Of a DNA stretch of 64,000 nucleotides, positions 37,054-45,127 are shown piece after piece. The number at the start of each line of letters is the position of its first letter. Positions within the stretch are counted from its first letter, which is position 1. The position numbers were made by a program, and so were the translations under genes. The notes below the pieces were generated by a model, which was given only the letters and a program-made list of their open reading frames with translations, was not told where the DNA came from and ran no database searches. The DNA is from Ancylobacter dichloromethanicus (lineage in GTDB: Bacteria; Pseudomonadota; Alphaproteobacteria; Rhizobiales; Xanthobacteraceae), in assembly GCF_018390645.1 (NCBI RefSeq), contig NZ_JAHBGC010000005.1, positions 148,183 through 212,182 on the forward strand, written 5' to 3'.

Positions 37054-38722
37054 TTTTCGCGGCCGCCCCGCCTCGCCCGGGCGGGCCATGGGTCCCGTCC
37101 ATCGGGCCGAGGAACGGCCGGCGCCCGCCGCTGGCGACCCCACCGGGGGTGACGCCCGCGCCGCGCTGGCGGCGGCGGTGCAGCGGGCGATCGCGGAATT
37201 GCGCGCTCTTTCCCGCCGTTCCGCGCCGGAAAGCGCAGGCATACTGGATTTCCAGATCGAGCTGCTGCTCGATGACGAACTGCTCGCCCCGGCTCTGGAG
37301 CGGATTTCCCGTGGCGAGGGTGCGGCGCTGGCCTTCGCGGCGGCGATGACCGATCAGATCGACAAGATGGCCGGTGAGACCAGTGAGACCGGTGAGGCCG
37401 ATGGGGAGCATGGCGGCCCCGGCGATGCCTTCGCGCTGCGGGCGGTCGATGTCGCCGACCTGCAGCACCGCGTGCTCGACGCGATGGCGGGGCGCACCCG
37501 CGCCGATTTTCCGGAGGGATCGGTCTATGTCGGGCGCGACATGCCGCCCAGCGTCTTCCTCGCCCATGACTGGTCGGGCGGCGGGGCCATCGCGCTGGGA
37601 GCCGGCAGCATGGCGAGCCATGTCGCCATGCTGGCGCGGGCGCGCGGCGTGCCGATGGTGGTCGGCCTCGGGGCGCTGCCGGGCGAGCCGGGCGAGCCGC
37701 TGCTGGTGGACGGCACGGCAGGAACCGTCCATCTCCACCCCGACCAGCGCCTGGCCGCGCCCTCGCCCGCCATGCCGCTCGAAATGGGTGCCCCGGAGCT
37801 GGTATTCTCCGGTGTGGCCATCGCCGTCTCCGGTGCGGCCACCGCCGTCTCCGGTGCGGCCACCGCCGTGGGCCTGTTCGCCAATATCGACACGCTGGCC
37901 GATCTCGACGCGCTCGATCCGGCGCGGGTCGACGGCGTCGGGCTGGTGCGCACGGAATTCCTGCTGGCCACCGCGGCCGAGGCGCTGAACGAGGAGCGCC
38001 ACCTCGCCTGCTACCGCCGCATTCTCGCGCATCTCGCCGGCAAGCCGGTGACGCTGCGCATGCTCGATCTCGGCGGCGACAAGGCGCTGCCCGGCCTGGT
38101 CGAGAGCGATGCGGCCTCGGTGCTCGGCGAGCGCGGGGTGCGCATTCTGCTCGCCCATCCCGACCTCGCCCGCATCCAGGCCCGGGCGCTCATCCGCGCG
38201 GCGGCGCTCGGCCCGGTCAGCGTGCTGCTGCCGATGGTGACGCTGCCCTCGGAGCTGGCGGCGATGGCGCGGCTGTTCGACGAGGAGGCGGCGCGGCTGG
38301 CGCGGCAGGGCGTGCCCGGGGTGCGCCCGCCGCTCGGCATCATGGTGGAGGTGCCGGCGGCGGCGCTGACGCTCGACCTGTTCACCGAGGCCCGCTTCTT
38401 TTCCGTGGGCACTAACGATCTGATGCAGTATCTCGCGGCGGCGGCGCGCGACAATCCGTCGGTGGCGCACCTGCACGCGGAGGCGGAGACGGCGATGTTC
38501 CGGCTGCTGGACCACATCTGCGCGACGGCCCGCCGGCTGGACCGGCCGGTGTCGGTGTGCGGCGATCTCGCCGCCGAGCCGCGCGCGGTGGGCCGTCTCC
38601 TCGCCCTCGGCGTGGCGGGGCTGTCGGTGGCGCCCGGCCGCCTCGCCGCAGTGCGGGCGGCGATGGCCGCCGGCCCGTTGCCGACCGGCGCGGGCCCGGC
38701 CGGCGCGCGGACGGAAGGCTAG
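37037..38722 (+). CDS. Phosphoenolpyruvate-protein phosphotransferase (PTS enzyme I)
   Basis: Starts the phosphorelay by autophosphorylating from PEP. 561 residues. N-terminal FRGRPASPGRAMGPV (7-21) is the usual enzyme I beginning, and the active-site His195 is in GAGSMASHVAMLARARGVP. The PEP-binding barrel includes LVRTEFLL, RMLDLGGDKALPGL, VGTNDLMQYLAAAARDNP and CGDLAAEP with the late active-site cysteine. Two low-complexity insertions are visible: GETSETGEADGEHG (about 113-126) and a triple AVSGAAT-like repeat near 260-277. It lies between HPr and an unknown small protein in a dedicated DHA operon, so it is probably not the PTS-Ntr enzyme (PtsP), which carries a GAF domain. Confidence 0.94.
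   Translation: MAAPRDFRGRPASPGRAMGPVHRAEERPAPAAGDPTGGDARAALAAAVQRAIAELRALSRRSAPESAGILDFQIELLLDDELLAPALERISRGEGAALAFAAAMTDQIDKMAGETSETGEADGEHGGPGDAFALRAVDVADLQHRVLDAMAGRTRADFPEGSVYVGRDMPPSVFLAHDWSGGGAIALGAGSMASHVAMLARARGVPMVVGLGALPGEPGEPLLVDGTAGTVHLHPDQRLAAPSPAMPLEMGAPELVFSGVAIAVSGAATAVSGAATAVGLFANIDTLADLDALDPARVDGVGLVRTEFLLATAAEALNEERHLACYRRILAHLAGKPVTLRMLDLGGDKALPGLVESDAASVLGERGVRILLAHPDLARIQARALIRAAALGPVSVLLPMVTLPSELAAMARLFDEEAARLARQGVPGVRPPLGIMVEVPAAALTLDLFTEARFFSVGTNDLMQYLAAAARDNPSVAHLHAEAETAMFRLLDHICATARRLDRPVSVCGDLAAEPRAVGRLLALGVAGLSVAPGRLAAVRAAMAAGPLPTGAGPAGARTEG
37806..37868 (+). repeat. Three tandem 21-bp repeats inside the enzyme I gene
   Basis: Units 37806-37826, 37827-37847 and 37848-37868. 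The last two are identical and the first differs at two positions. They encode a repeated seven-residue SGAATAV-type element at the boundary between the phosphohistidine domain and the PEP-binding domain. In-frame, so the protein is not disrupted; probably a recent slippage expansion in the linker. Confidence 0.85.
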
Positions 38723-38724
38723 GC

Positions 38725-39135
38725 ATGGCGCGCGAGACCAGCGACGAGGCGGTGATCGCCTACAAGACGATCCTCGCCGGCATTCTCGACAACCGGCCCT
38801 CGGGCACGCGCCAGCGCCTCGCCGCGGCGCTGGGCAAGCACCGCAGCTTCGTGACCCAGGTCACCAGTCCGGGTTACGATACCCCATTGCCGGCGCGCCA
38901 CCTGCCCACCATCCTGCGGGTCTGCCATTTCAGCCCGGCCGAGCAGGAGCGCTTCCTGGCCGCCTATCAGGCCGCGCATCCGGGCCGGCTGAGCGAGGTG
39001 GGCGGGGCTTCGACGGTGCGCACGCTGGCGCTGATGGTGCCGGATTTCGGCGACGAGAAGAAGAACCGGGGATTCGACGACGCCGTCTCGGATTTCGTGG
39101 CCAGGATGGCGGCGCTGGTGAATGGAGGCGAATGA
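38725..39135 (+). CDS. Small HTH-like protein of unknown function in the DHA kinase operon
   Basis: A 136-residue cytosolic protein, not assigned to a known family. It starts at ATG 38725 behind GGAAGG, two bases after the enzyme I stop. Residues 26-60 (SGTRQRLAAALGKHRSFVTQ and following) look like a helix-turn-helix of the Cro/CI kind, and ILRVCHFSPAEQERFLAAYQ forms a following helical region. The C-terminal part includes LALMVPDFGDEKKNRGFDDA. Position between enzyme I and DhaK suggests a regulator or accessory factor of the DHA phosphorelay. No regulator gene is otherwise obvious in this cluster. Confidence 0.7.
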   Translation: MARETSDEAVIAYKTILAGILDNRPSGTRQRLAAALGKHRSFVTQVTSPGYDTPLPARHLPTILRVCHFSPAEQERFLAAYQAAHPGRLSEVGGASTVRTLALMVPDFGDEKKNRGFDDAVSDFVARMAALVNGGE

Positions 39136-39195
39136 TGCAGGCGACGCAGGGGCGCTCCTCTCTCCTCGGCCGGCGCGCAGCGGGGTGATGGCCGG

Positions 39196-40185
39196 ATGAC
39201 GCGGATCATCAACGCGGCCGAGACGCTGGTGGCGGAAAGCCTCGCCGGTTTCGTCGCCGCCCATGAGGATCTCGTCGTCTTCGGCCACGGGGCCAAGTTC
39301 GTGCGCCGGCGCGCGCTGGTGCCGGGCAAGGTGGCGTTGATCTCCGGCGGCGGCGCGGGGCACGAGCCGCTGCATTGCGGCTTCATCGGCGCCGGCATGC
39401 TGGACGCCGCCTGCACCGGCCACGTCTTCACCTCGCCGACGCCCGACCAGATCGTCGCGGCGATGGACGAGACCGACACCGGCGCCGGCTGCCTGCTGGT
39501 GGTGAAGAACTATGACGGCGACGTGATGAACTTCGAGATGGCGGCGGAGATGGCCGCCGGGCGCCACCGCATCGAGACGGTGATCGTCGAGGACGACGCG
39601 GCCTATGGCCCTTCGGTGCGCAGCCGGGGGCGGCGCGGGGTCGCCGGCACGGTGGTGGTGGAGAAGCTTCTCGGCGCGGCGGCCGAGCGCGGCGAGGGCC
39701 TCGCCGGCCTGAAGGCGCTCGGCGAGGGGCTGTCGGGGCGGCTGCGCAGCATGGGGGTGGCGCTGCGCGGCGTCACCGTGCCGGACAATCGGCGCGAGAC
39801 CTTTGCCCTCGGCCCGGACGAGATGGAGATCGGCGTCGGCATCCATGGCGAGCCGGGGCTCTACCGCACGGGGCTCGCCGGCGCCGACGAGATCGTGCGC
39901 CTGCTGTGCGCGCCGGTGCTGGCCCAGCTTCCCCCCATGGCCGAGGCCCGCCCGCTGCTGCTCGTCAACGGCTTCGGCGGCACGCCGCCGATCGAGCTGC
40001 ACCTCGCCCACGGCCTCGCCCGCGCCTTCCTGCGGGAGAACGGCATCGTGCCGGCGCGGGCGCTGGTGGGCACCTTCGTCACCTCGCTGGACATGGCCGG
40101 GCTGTCGGTGACGCTGGCCCTGCTGACGCCGGAGGAGTTCGCCCTCTGGTGCGCCCCGGTGACGACGCCGACGCTGGCCTGGTGA
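39196..40185 (+). CDS. dhaK: PTS-type dihydroxyacetone kinase, substrate-binding subunit DhaK
   Basis: Binds DHA covalently and receives phosphate from DhaL-ADP/ATP. 329 residues. His56 in GGGAGHEP, Asp109 in NYDGDVMNF and His217 in VGIHGEPG correspond to E. coli His56, Asp109 and His218. Ends at the DhaK boundary with no DhaL extension, so it should work with the DhaL at 35679. The gene is separated from dhaL by dhaM, HPr, enzyme I and the small unknown protein, an unusual order. It ends the cluster; the next gene 120 bp downstream is an unrelated efflux component. Confidence 0.93.
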   Translation: MTRIINAAETLVAESLAGFVAAHEDLVVFGHGAKFVRRRALVPGKVALISGGGAGHEPLHCGFIGAGMLDAACTGHVFTSPTPDQIVAAMDETDTGAGCLLVVKNYDGDVMNFEMAAEMAAGRHRIETVIVEDDAAYGPSVRSRGRRGVAGTVVVEKLLGAAAERGEGLAGLKALGEGLSGRLRSMGVALRGVTVPDNRRETFALGPDEMEIGVGIHGEPGLYRTGLAGADEIVRLLCAPVLAQLPPMAEARPLLLVNGFGGTPPIELHLAHGLARAFLRENGIVPARALVGTFVTSLDMAGLSVTLALLTPEEFALWCAPVTTPTLAW

Positions 40186-40304
40186 CCCGGCGGGCGCCTC
40201 CCGTGCGTGTCGCGCGCGCCATTGCGCGCGGCGGCGGGCTGCTGATAATGGACGCTCCCCCGCCGGCGGTGCTTCCGGTTTCTTCCTGACGCCATGGGAG
40301 CCTC

Positions 40305-42470
40305 ATGCGCACGGCCGCAATCTCCCCACCGGGCCTGTGGAAGAGGGTTCGACAGGCGGCTCCCGTCGATCTCGGCTGGCGCAACGCGGTGTTCGCGCTG
40401 CGCACCGCCGTCGCCGCCGTCGCCGCGCTGGCCGCCGCCTACGGGCTGGAACTGCAGGACCCGCAATGGGCGGTGCTCACCGTCTACCTGCTGGCGCAGC
40501 CGACGGCGGGCGCGGCGGTGGCGAAGGGCGCCTTCCGCATCCTCGGCACGGTGTCGGGCGCGCTGGCCGGGCTTGTCATCCTCGGCCTGTGGTCGCAGGC
40601 GCCGGTCCCGCTGGTCGGCTCGATCGCGCTGTGGCTGGCGCTGTGCTTCGCGCTGGGCGCGCAGCGGCGCAACTACGCCGCCTACGGCTTCCTGCTGGCG
40701 GGCTATACCGCGCTGCTGGTCGGGCTGGAGGGGGCGTTCGCGCCGACCGAGGCCTGGCACATCGCGGTCGACCGCACGTCCGAGATCGTCATCGGCATTG
40801 TCTCGATCACCGCGGTGAGCGTGCTGGTGTTTCCGGTCTACGCCGGCGACGTGCTGCGCGGCCAGCTCGCGCGGCTGTTCGGCGAACTGGCGCATTACGG
40901 CGCGATGGCGCTGCAGCCGCGCACGCCCTTCGCCACCTTCGTCGGGCTGCGCCGGGCGATGGTGGAAGCGGTGGTGAAGTTCGACGCGCTGCGCTCCTAC
41001 ACCGTGTTCGAGGCGCCGGAGATGCGCGCCAGCGATGCCGGGCTGCGCCGCATGACCCGCGAATTCCTGCGCGTGCTGGCGGTGGCGCGCGGGCTTCATG
41101 TGCGGCTCGGCGATTTCGAGGTCGAAGGCGCCGGCCCGGTGGCCGACCGGCTGCGCCCGACCATGGCCGCCGTCGCGGCGCTGCTGGAGCGGCTCGCCGC
41201 CGACCCGTCCGTCTTCCGCGACACGCGCCGCGTGCGCTCGCAACTGCTGGCCGCCCGCGTCGACCTCAACGCCGCCAGCGCCGACCTCGAAGCGATGGTC
41301 GGGCGGGTTCCGTTCGTGCCGCTGGCCGACGGGGTGCTCATCCTGCGCCGGGCGGGGGATCTGCTGCACGGGCTGTCCATGGTGATGGTGAGCGAGGCGG
41401 CGAGCGTGCGCACGGGCGGGCCTGTCCGCAAGATCGGTGCGCGCAAAAGTCCGCCGCCTTCGCCGGTGGTGGGGAGGGAGGGGCTGCTGGCGGGGCTGCG
41501 CGCCGGAATGGCGCTCATCCTGATGTGCGGTTTCTGGGCGGCGACGGAGTGGACCGACGGCTTCAACGCCGCGTCCGGCCTCGCCGTCATCCTGTTCTTC
41601 GCGATGAACCAGGACCGTCCGGGGCCGCTCGGCTTCACGTTCCTGCTGTGGACGGCGATCGGCATCGGCGCGGCCTATCTCGCCATGGTGTTCGTGCTGC
41701 CGCGGATCGAGGGGTTCGGGGCGCTGGCGCTGTTCCTCATCCTCGCGCTGATACCGGCCGGACTGATGGCGGGCACGCCGCAACTGGCCTGGCCGGGCAT
41801 CGCCTTCGGCGGCTTCTTCGCCGCCGAGATCGGCACCGGCAACGTGTTCCAGCCGGACGAGACGGCGTTCTTCAACGCGGCGCTGTCCATGCTGTTCGGC
41901 ATGGGGCTGTGCCTCGTGTGGCTGAACCTGATGCCGGTGAACTCGCTGGCCTCGCGCGGGCGCATCTGGGCGGACACGCTCGGCTTGGGGCTGCCGCAGG
42001 CGGCGCGGGGCGCGCGGCACGAGCGGGTGATCCTGGGCGAGGTCGTCTCCCGGCTGGCCGAACTGCTGCCGCGCCTGGCGCTGGACCGGCCGGGCGAGGA
42101 GGATTTCCTGCGCGGCACGCTGGGCGCGGCCTCCACCGCGCTGGAACTCGGCCGGCTGCGCCGGCTTCTCGCCGCGCCGGGGCTGGCGGAGGGCACGCGC
42201 GCCATCGTCGCCGGCTTTCTCGGGCGCTTCGCCGACACGCTGGAGCGTTTTCCGCAGGCGGGCCGCGGGCTGCCGGCATGCGTCGCCGAGGCCGAGGCGG
42301 CGGCACGGGAGGCGGATGCGGCGCTGGCGGCGCTCGGTCTCCCGCTCGCCTTGCCGCCGGCTTCGCCGGAAGCGGCGCTGAACCTGCGCGCCGGGGCGTC
42401 GCTGCGCTTCATCGTCGACCGTTTCGACATCGACCGGGCGTTTCTGCTGCGCGCCTTCGGGGAGGCGTGA
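40305..42470 (+). CDS. FUSC-family inner-membrane efflux protein (AaeB-like)
   Basis: Aromatic-acid/fusaric-acid type exporter, 721 residues. Two membrane halves are visible: an N-terminal block beginning WRNAVFALRTAVAAVAALAA and a second block beginning LLAGLRAGMALILMCGFWAA near 390, each with about five to six helices. Long hydrophilic helical domains separate and follow them. PQWAVLTVYLLAQPTAGA is a typical FUSC segment. First gene of a three-gene set with DUF1656 and HlyD-type proteins, which together resemble AaeXAB. An outer-membrane channel is not encoded nearby. Substrate unknown, plausibly aromatic acids. Confidence 0.93.
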   Translation: MRTAAISPPGLWKRVRQAAPVDLGWRNAVFALRTAVAAVAALAAAYGLELQDPQWAVLTVYLLAQPTAGAAVAKGAFRILGTVSGALAGLVILGLWSQAPVPLVGSIALWLALCFALGAQRRNYAAYGFLLAGYTALLVGLEGAFAPTEAWHIAVDRTSEIVIGIVSITAVSVLVFPVYAGDVLRGQLARLFGELAHYGAMALQPRTPFATFVGLRRAMVEAVVKFDALRSYTVFEAPEMRASDAGLRRMTREFLRVLAVARGLHVRLGDFEVEGAGPVADRLRPTMAAVAALLERLAADPSVFRDTRRVRSQLLAARVDLNAASADLEAMVGRVPFVPLADGVLILRRAGDLLHGLSMVMVSEAASVRTGGPVRKIGARKSPPPSPVVGREGLLAGLRAGMALILMCGFWAATEWTDGFNAASGLAVILFFAMNQDRPGPLGFTFLLWTAIGIGAAYLAMVFVLPRIEGFGALALFLILALIPAGLMAGTPQLAWPGIAFGGFFAAEIGTGNVFQPDETAFFNAALSMLFGMGLCLVWLNLMPVNSLASRGRIWADTLGLGLPQAARGARHERVILGEVVSRLAELLPRLALDRPGEEDFLRGTLGAASTALELGRLRRLLAAPGLAEGTRAIVAGFLGRFADTLERFPQAGRGLPACVAEAEAAAREADAALAALGLPLALPPASPEAALNLRAGASLRFIVDRFDIDRAFLLRAFGEA

Positions 42471-42471
42471 G

Positions 42472-42711
42472 ATGGGTTTCGGCGCCGGGCTGCCGTTCTA
42501 CACGCCGGAGGCGTTCGGCCTGTATCTGCCGCCGGCGCTGGTCTGGGCGGGGCTGACGCTGGTGCCGTTCCTGCTGCTGCGGCGGGCGCTCGGCTACATC
42601 GGGTTCTACCGTGTCGTCTGGCACCGGCCGCTGTTCGATGCGGCGCTCTACATCGTCCTGTTCGGCGCGGTCATCTTCCTGCTGCCGGCGCTGAGGGAGG
42701 GACTGGGATGA
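42472..42711 (+). CDS. DUF1656 small membrane protein (AaeX-like)
   Basis: A 79-residue protein with two predicted membrane helices (LYLPPALVWAGLTLVPFLLL and LFDAALYIVLFGAVIFLLPAL). DUF1656/AaeX-like proteins are routinely encoded between FUSC and HlyD-type genes. ATG follows the FUSC stop by one base, and the stop overlaps the HlyD gene by 4 bp, showing coupled translation. Function within the pump not established. Confidence 0.9.
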   Translation: MGFGAGLPFYTPEAFGLYLPPALVWAGLTLVPFLLLRRALGYIGFYRVVWHRPLFDAALYIVLFGAVIFLLPALREGLG

Positions 42712-43574
42712 CTATCGGCTCGGTGCTGCGGGTGGGCGTCACGCTGCTGGCGACCGCGGCGGCGGTGTTCGTCGGCTGGCGGCTGTGGCTCTACTACACG
42801 GTGTCGCCCTGGACCCGCGACGCGCGGGTGCTGGCGCAGGTGGTGGAGATCGCCCCCGACGTGTCGGGCCTGGTCGACGCGGTCAATGTCCGCGACAACC
42901 AGTTCGTCCATAAGGGCGACGTGCTGTTCGTCATCGACCAGCAGCGCTTCACCGCCGCCTTGCAACAGGCGCAGGCGGATGTGGCGCTGAAGCAGCGGGC
43001 GCTGGACTACGCCCGCGACACCGCCGCCCGCGACGCCAATCTGGAGCGCGCCGACGCGGCGGCGATTTCCGCCCAGACGGTCGAGCTCACCTCCTCCACC
43101 GCCGCCGAGGCGCAGGCCGAACTCGGCGCCGCGCAGGCGGCGCTGACCACCGCCCGGATCAATCTCGAACGCTCCAACGTGCGGGCGCCGGCGGATGGCT
43201 ACATCACCAATTTCAATGTCGATGTCGGCGATTATGCGCGGGTCGGCGAGGGCATGCTGGCACTGGTCGACAGCCATTCCTTCTATGTCTACGCCTATTT
43301 CATGGAGACCAAGCTGCCCGCGATCCGCGACGGCGACCCGGCCCGGGTGGAGCTGATGGCGGGCGGGGCGGTGATCGACGGCGTGGTGGAGGGGCTGAGC
43401 CGTGCCGTCGCCATTCCGGGCGCCGGGCTGCTGGCGAAGGTCGATCCCAATTTCGACTGGATCCGCCTCGCCCAGCGCATTCCGGTACGGATCAAGCTCG
43501 GCCCGCTGCCGCCCGGGGTGCGGCTGGTGTCGGGCCTTTCCGCCACGGTCGTGGTGCAGCCGAAGATACGGTAA
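42708..43574 (+). CDS. HlyD/EmrA-family membrane-fusion protein (AaeA-like)
   Basis: Periplasmic adaptor of the FUSC pump, 288 residues. N-terminal anchor VLRVGVTLLATAAAVFVGWR, then the biotinyl-lipoyl-like WTRDARVLAQVVEIAPDVSG and NQFVHKGDVLFVID, a coiled-coil hairpin (about 85-150), and the second lipoyl half VRAPADGYITNFNVDVGDYA. The C-terminal beta-barrel is present. Overlaps DUF1656 by 4 bp. Intact and of usual length for AaeA-type adaptors. Confidence 0.93.
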   Translation: MTIGSVLRVGVTLLATAAAVFVGWRLWLYYTVSPWTRDARVLAQVVEIAPDVSGLVDAVNVRDNQFVHKGDVLFVIDQQRFTAALQQAQADVALKQRALDYARDTAARDANLERADAAAISAQTVELTSSTAAEAQAELGAAQAALTTARINLERSNVRAPADGYITNFNVDVGDYARVGEGMLALVDSHSFYVYAYFMETKLPAIRDGDPARVELMAGGAVIDGVVEGLSRAVAIPGAGLLAKVDPNFDWIRLAQRIPVRIKLGPLPPGVRLVSGLSATVVVQPKIR

Positions 43575-43635
43575 AACCGTAGCGGGGCATCTCGCGGAGG
43601 CACCTCGCGGTTGACAGTTCGGCCGGGCCGGTGAT

Positions 43636-43647
43636 CCTTTCATACCA
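43636..43647. promoter_or_regulatory. Shared promoter motif CCTTTCATACCA (GntR gene promoter)
   Basis: CCTTTCATACCA, 15 bp before the GntR start. An almost identical CCTATCATACCA lies at 44405-44416, just downstream of the same gene. The pair flanking a GntR/FCD gene suggests an operator half-site for autoregulation. Confidence 0.4.
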
Positions 43648-43662
43648 GCCAGGGGAGACACC

Positions 43663-44373
43663 GTGCTCGACATCGAACCGATCCGCCGCCGCCGCATCTA
43701 TGAGGATGTGGCCGAACGCCTGCAGCAATTGATGCTCGACGGCACGCTGGGCGAGGGCGACGTGCTGCCCTCCGAACGCGAGCTGATGGAACAGTTCAAG
43801 GTCGGGCGGCCGGCGATCCGCGAGGCGCTGATGTCGCTGCAGAAGGCCGGGCTGGTGGCGATCGCCAATGGCGAGCGGGCGCGGGTGGTGCGGCCCGACC
43901 CGACGCATTTCATTCAGGAACTCTCGATCTCGGCGCGCTCCTACCTCGCCCATCCCGAGGGCGTGAAGCACTTCCAGAAGGCGCGACTGCACCTGGAGAT
44001 GGCGCTGGCGCGCCACGCCGCGCGCGAGGCGACGCCCGCCGACATCGCCCGCATCGGCGACGCGCTGGCCCGCAACCGGCGCGATCTCGGCGACATGGCG
44101 GCGTTCGAGAAATCCGACATCTCCTTTCACTACGAGATCGTGCTGGTCGCCCAGAACCCGCTGTTCAACGGCGTGCACCAGGCGGTGGTGCAGTGGCTCT
44201 CGGAGCAGCGCAACGTGACGCTGAAGATCGCGCAGGCGAAGGAGATGGCGCTGGCCTTCCACGAGCGCATCCATGACGCCATCGCCGCGCACGACCCCGA
44301 CGCGGCGGAGACGGCGATGCGGGAGCATCTGGAGTCGGTCGCCGCGCTGTACTGGGACCGGGCGCCGGCCTGA
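43663..44373 (+). CDS. GntR-family regulator, FCD domain (1)
   Basis: A 236-residue transcription factor. The N-terminal winged helix includes IYEDVAERLQQLMLDGTLGE and LPSERELMEQFKVGRPAIREALMSLQ (residues 12-58), classic GntR. The C-terminal all-helical FCD domain binds a metal and a carboxylic or acid-sugar ligand in relatives such as NanR, ExuR or LldR. GTG start at 43663 is supported by AGGGGAGA. It stands at the head of the acid-sugar island; a remnant DUF1537 kinase follows 200 bp downstream. Likely controls that island or its own promoter. Confidence 0.92.
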   Translation: MLDIEPIRRRRIYEDVAERLQQLMLDGTLGEGDVLPSERELMEQFKVGRPAIREALMSLQKAGLVAIANGERARVVRPDPTHFIQELSISARSYLAHPEGVKHFQKARLHLEMALARHAAREATPADIARIGDALARNRRDLGDMAAFEKSDISFHYEIVLVAQNPLFNGVHQAVVQWLSEQRNVTLKIAQAKEMALAFHERIHDAIAAHDPDAAETAMREHLESVAALYWDRAPA

Positions 44374-44404
44374 AGCCGGGCCCGTCCGCGACAGGACCTA
44401 TTGA

Positions 44405-44416
44405 CCTATCATACCA
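44405..44416. promoter_or_regulatory. Shared promoter motif CCTATCATACCA (upstream of kinase remnant)
   Basis: Matches 43636-43647 at 11 of 12 positions. It is preceded by TTGA at 44401 and lies in an AT-richer patch 158 bp before the kinase remnant, probably the old promoter of the acid-sugar genes. Confidence 0.4.
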
Positions 44417-44573
44417 CATGAGACTAGCATTCCTGCCGATCGCGAGAGCCGGCGGGCGCGCGTGCGCCCTGCGGCGCGGCGACCGCCCCAACGGCTCCCC
44501 GGCACGCGGCGAACCCGTCGCGGCACCGCTGCCGATCCCGCCGATCCCGTGATCGCCGAACCGGAGTGCAGGC

Positions 44574-44846
44574 ATGTTTCTGGGCATCATCGCCGATGAC
44601 TTCACCGGGGCGAGCGACATCGCCAACACGCTGGCCAAGGGCGTCGAGGCCGGCGTGATCGCGCTGAAGAGCCGCCCGGTCCCGGCGGCGGAGGCGGGGG
44701 CCCGCTCGCGCGCCGCGCTCACCCCCTCTGTGGTGATGCGCGTCGGCCGGGCGCGCCTTCGCCAGAACCTGAGCCGGCGAATTCACGCCGGCGAGCGGGC
44801 CGGGAGGGTGAACATTTTGCTGTCGCCGCCGACAAAAGCCGCTTGA
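44574..44846 (+). pseudogene. Remnant of a DUF1537 four-carbon acid-sugar kinase (OtnK/DtnK-like)
   Basis: The reading frame encodes only 90 residues against about 420 for the family. The start LGIIADDFTGASDIANTLAK matches the conserved IADDFTGA N-terminus of DUF1537 kinases, which phosphorylate threonate/erythronate-type acids. The next part, VIALKSRPVPAAEAGARSRA, matches a segment that normally follows about 25 residues later, so there is an internal in-frame deletion. Homology then stops abruptly and the remaining 45 residues are unrelated. No other frame downstream restores the missing domains. The full enzyme would pair with PdxA2 or DenD, both intact 10 kb downstream. Confidence 0.8.
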
Positions 44847-44861
44847 TCTTTGGTTCGGACA

Positions 44862-44882
44862 ATATCATAGATGATATAGGAT
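44862..44882. promoter_or_regulatory. Palindrome and ATATAGGAT motif upstream of the TTT transporter
   Basis: ATATCATAGATGATAT (44862-44877) is a perfect 7-bp inverted repeat with two central bases, about 250 bp before the binding-protein gene. It overlaps ATATAGGAT (44874-44882); the same core recurs as ATATAGGTT before the second GntR gene and ATATGGGAT before the CoA-transferase gene. Probable FCD-regulator operator. Confidence 0.45.
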
Positions 44883-45127
44883 TTGTTCGGCGGCGGCACG
44901 TGCCGTGCCTGGAGGCTGCCGACAGCCGCCCACCCGATGGCCCACCGGCGTGACGCTCTCACGCCGCCGCACGTTTCACTCTTCCCGGCACCGCGCCTGC
45001 GTGCGCGGCACGGCCGGGGGGCAACAACAAGAGGCCGCCGCAAAGGCGGGTCCCGTCACATCGCAAGGATTGCCCGGGTGCAAACGGCGAGAAGCCGCGG
45101 CGCCGAGGGCAACAGGGAGGAAACGAC

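Noticed and set aside
37806..37868. Tandem repeats considered as a CRISPR-like or regulatory array
   Set aside because: Units are contiguous without spacers and are in frame inside enzyme I; they are a coding microduplication.
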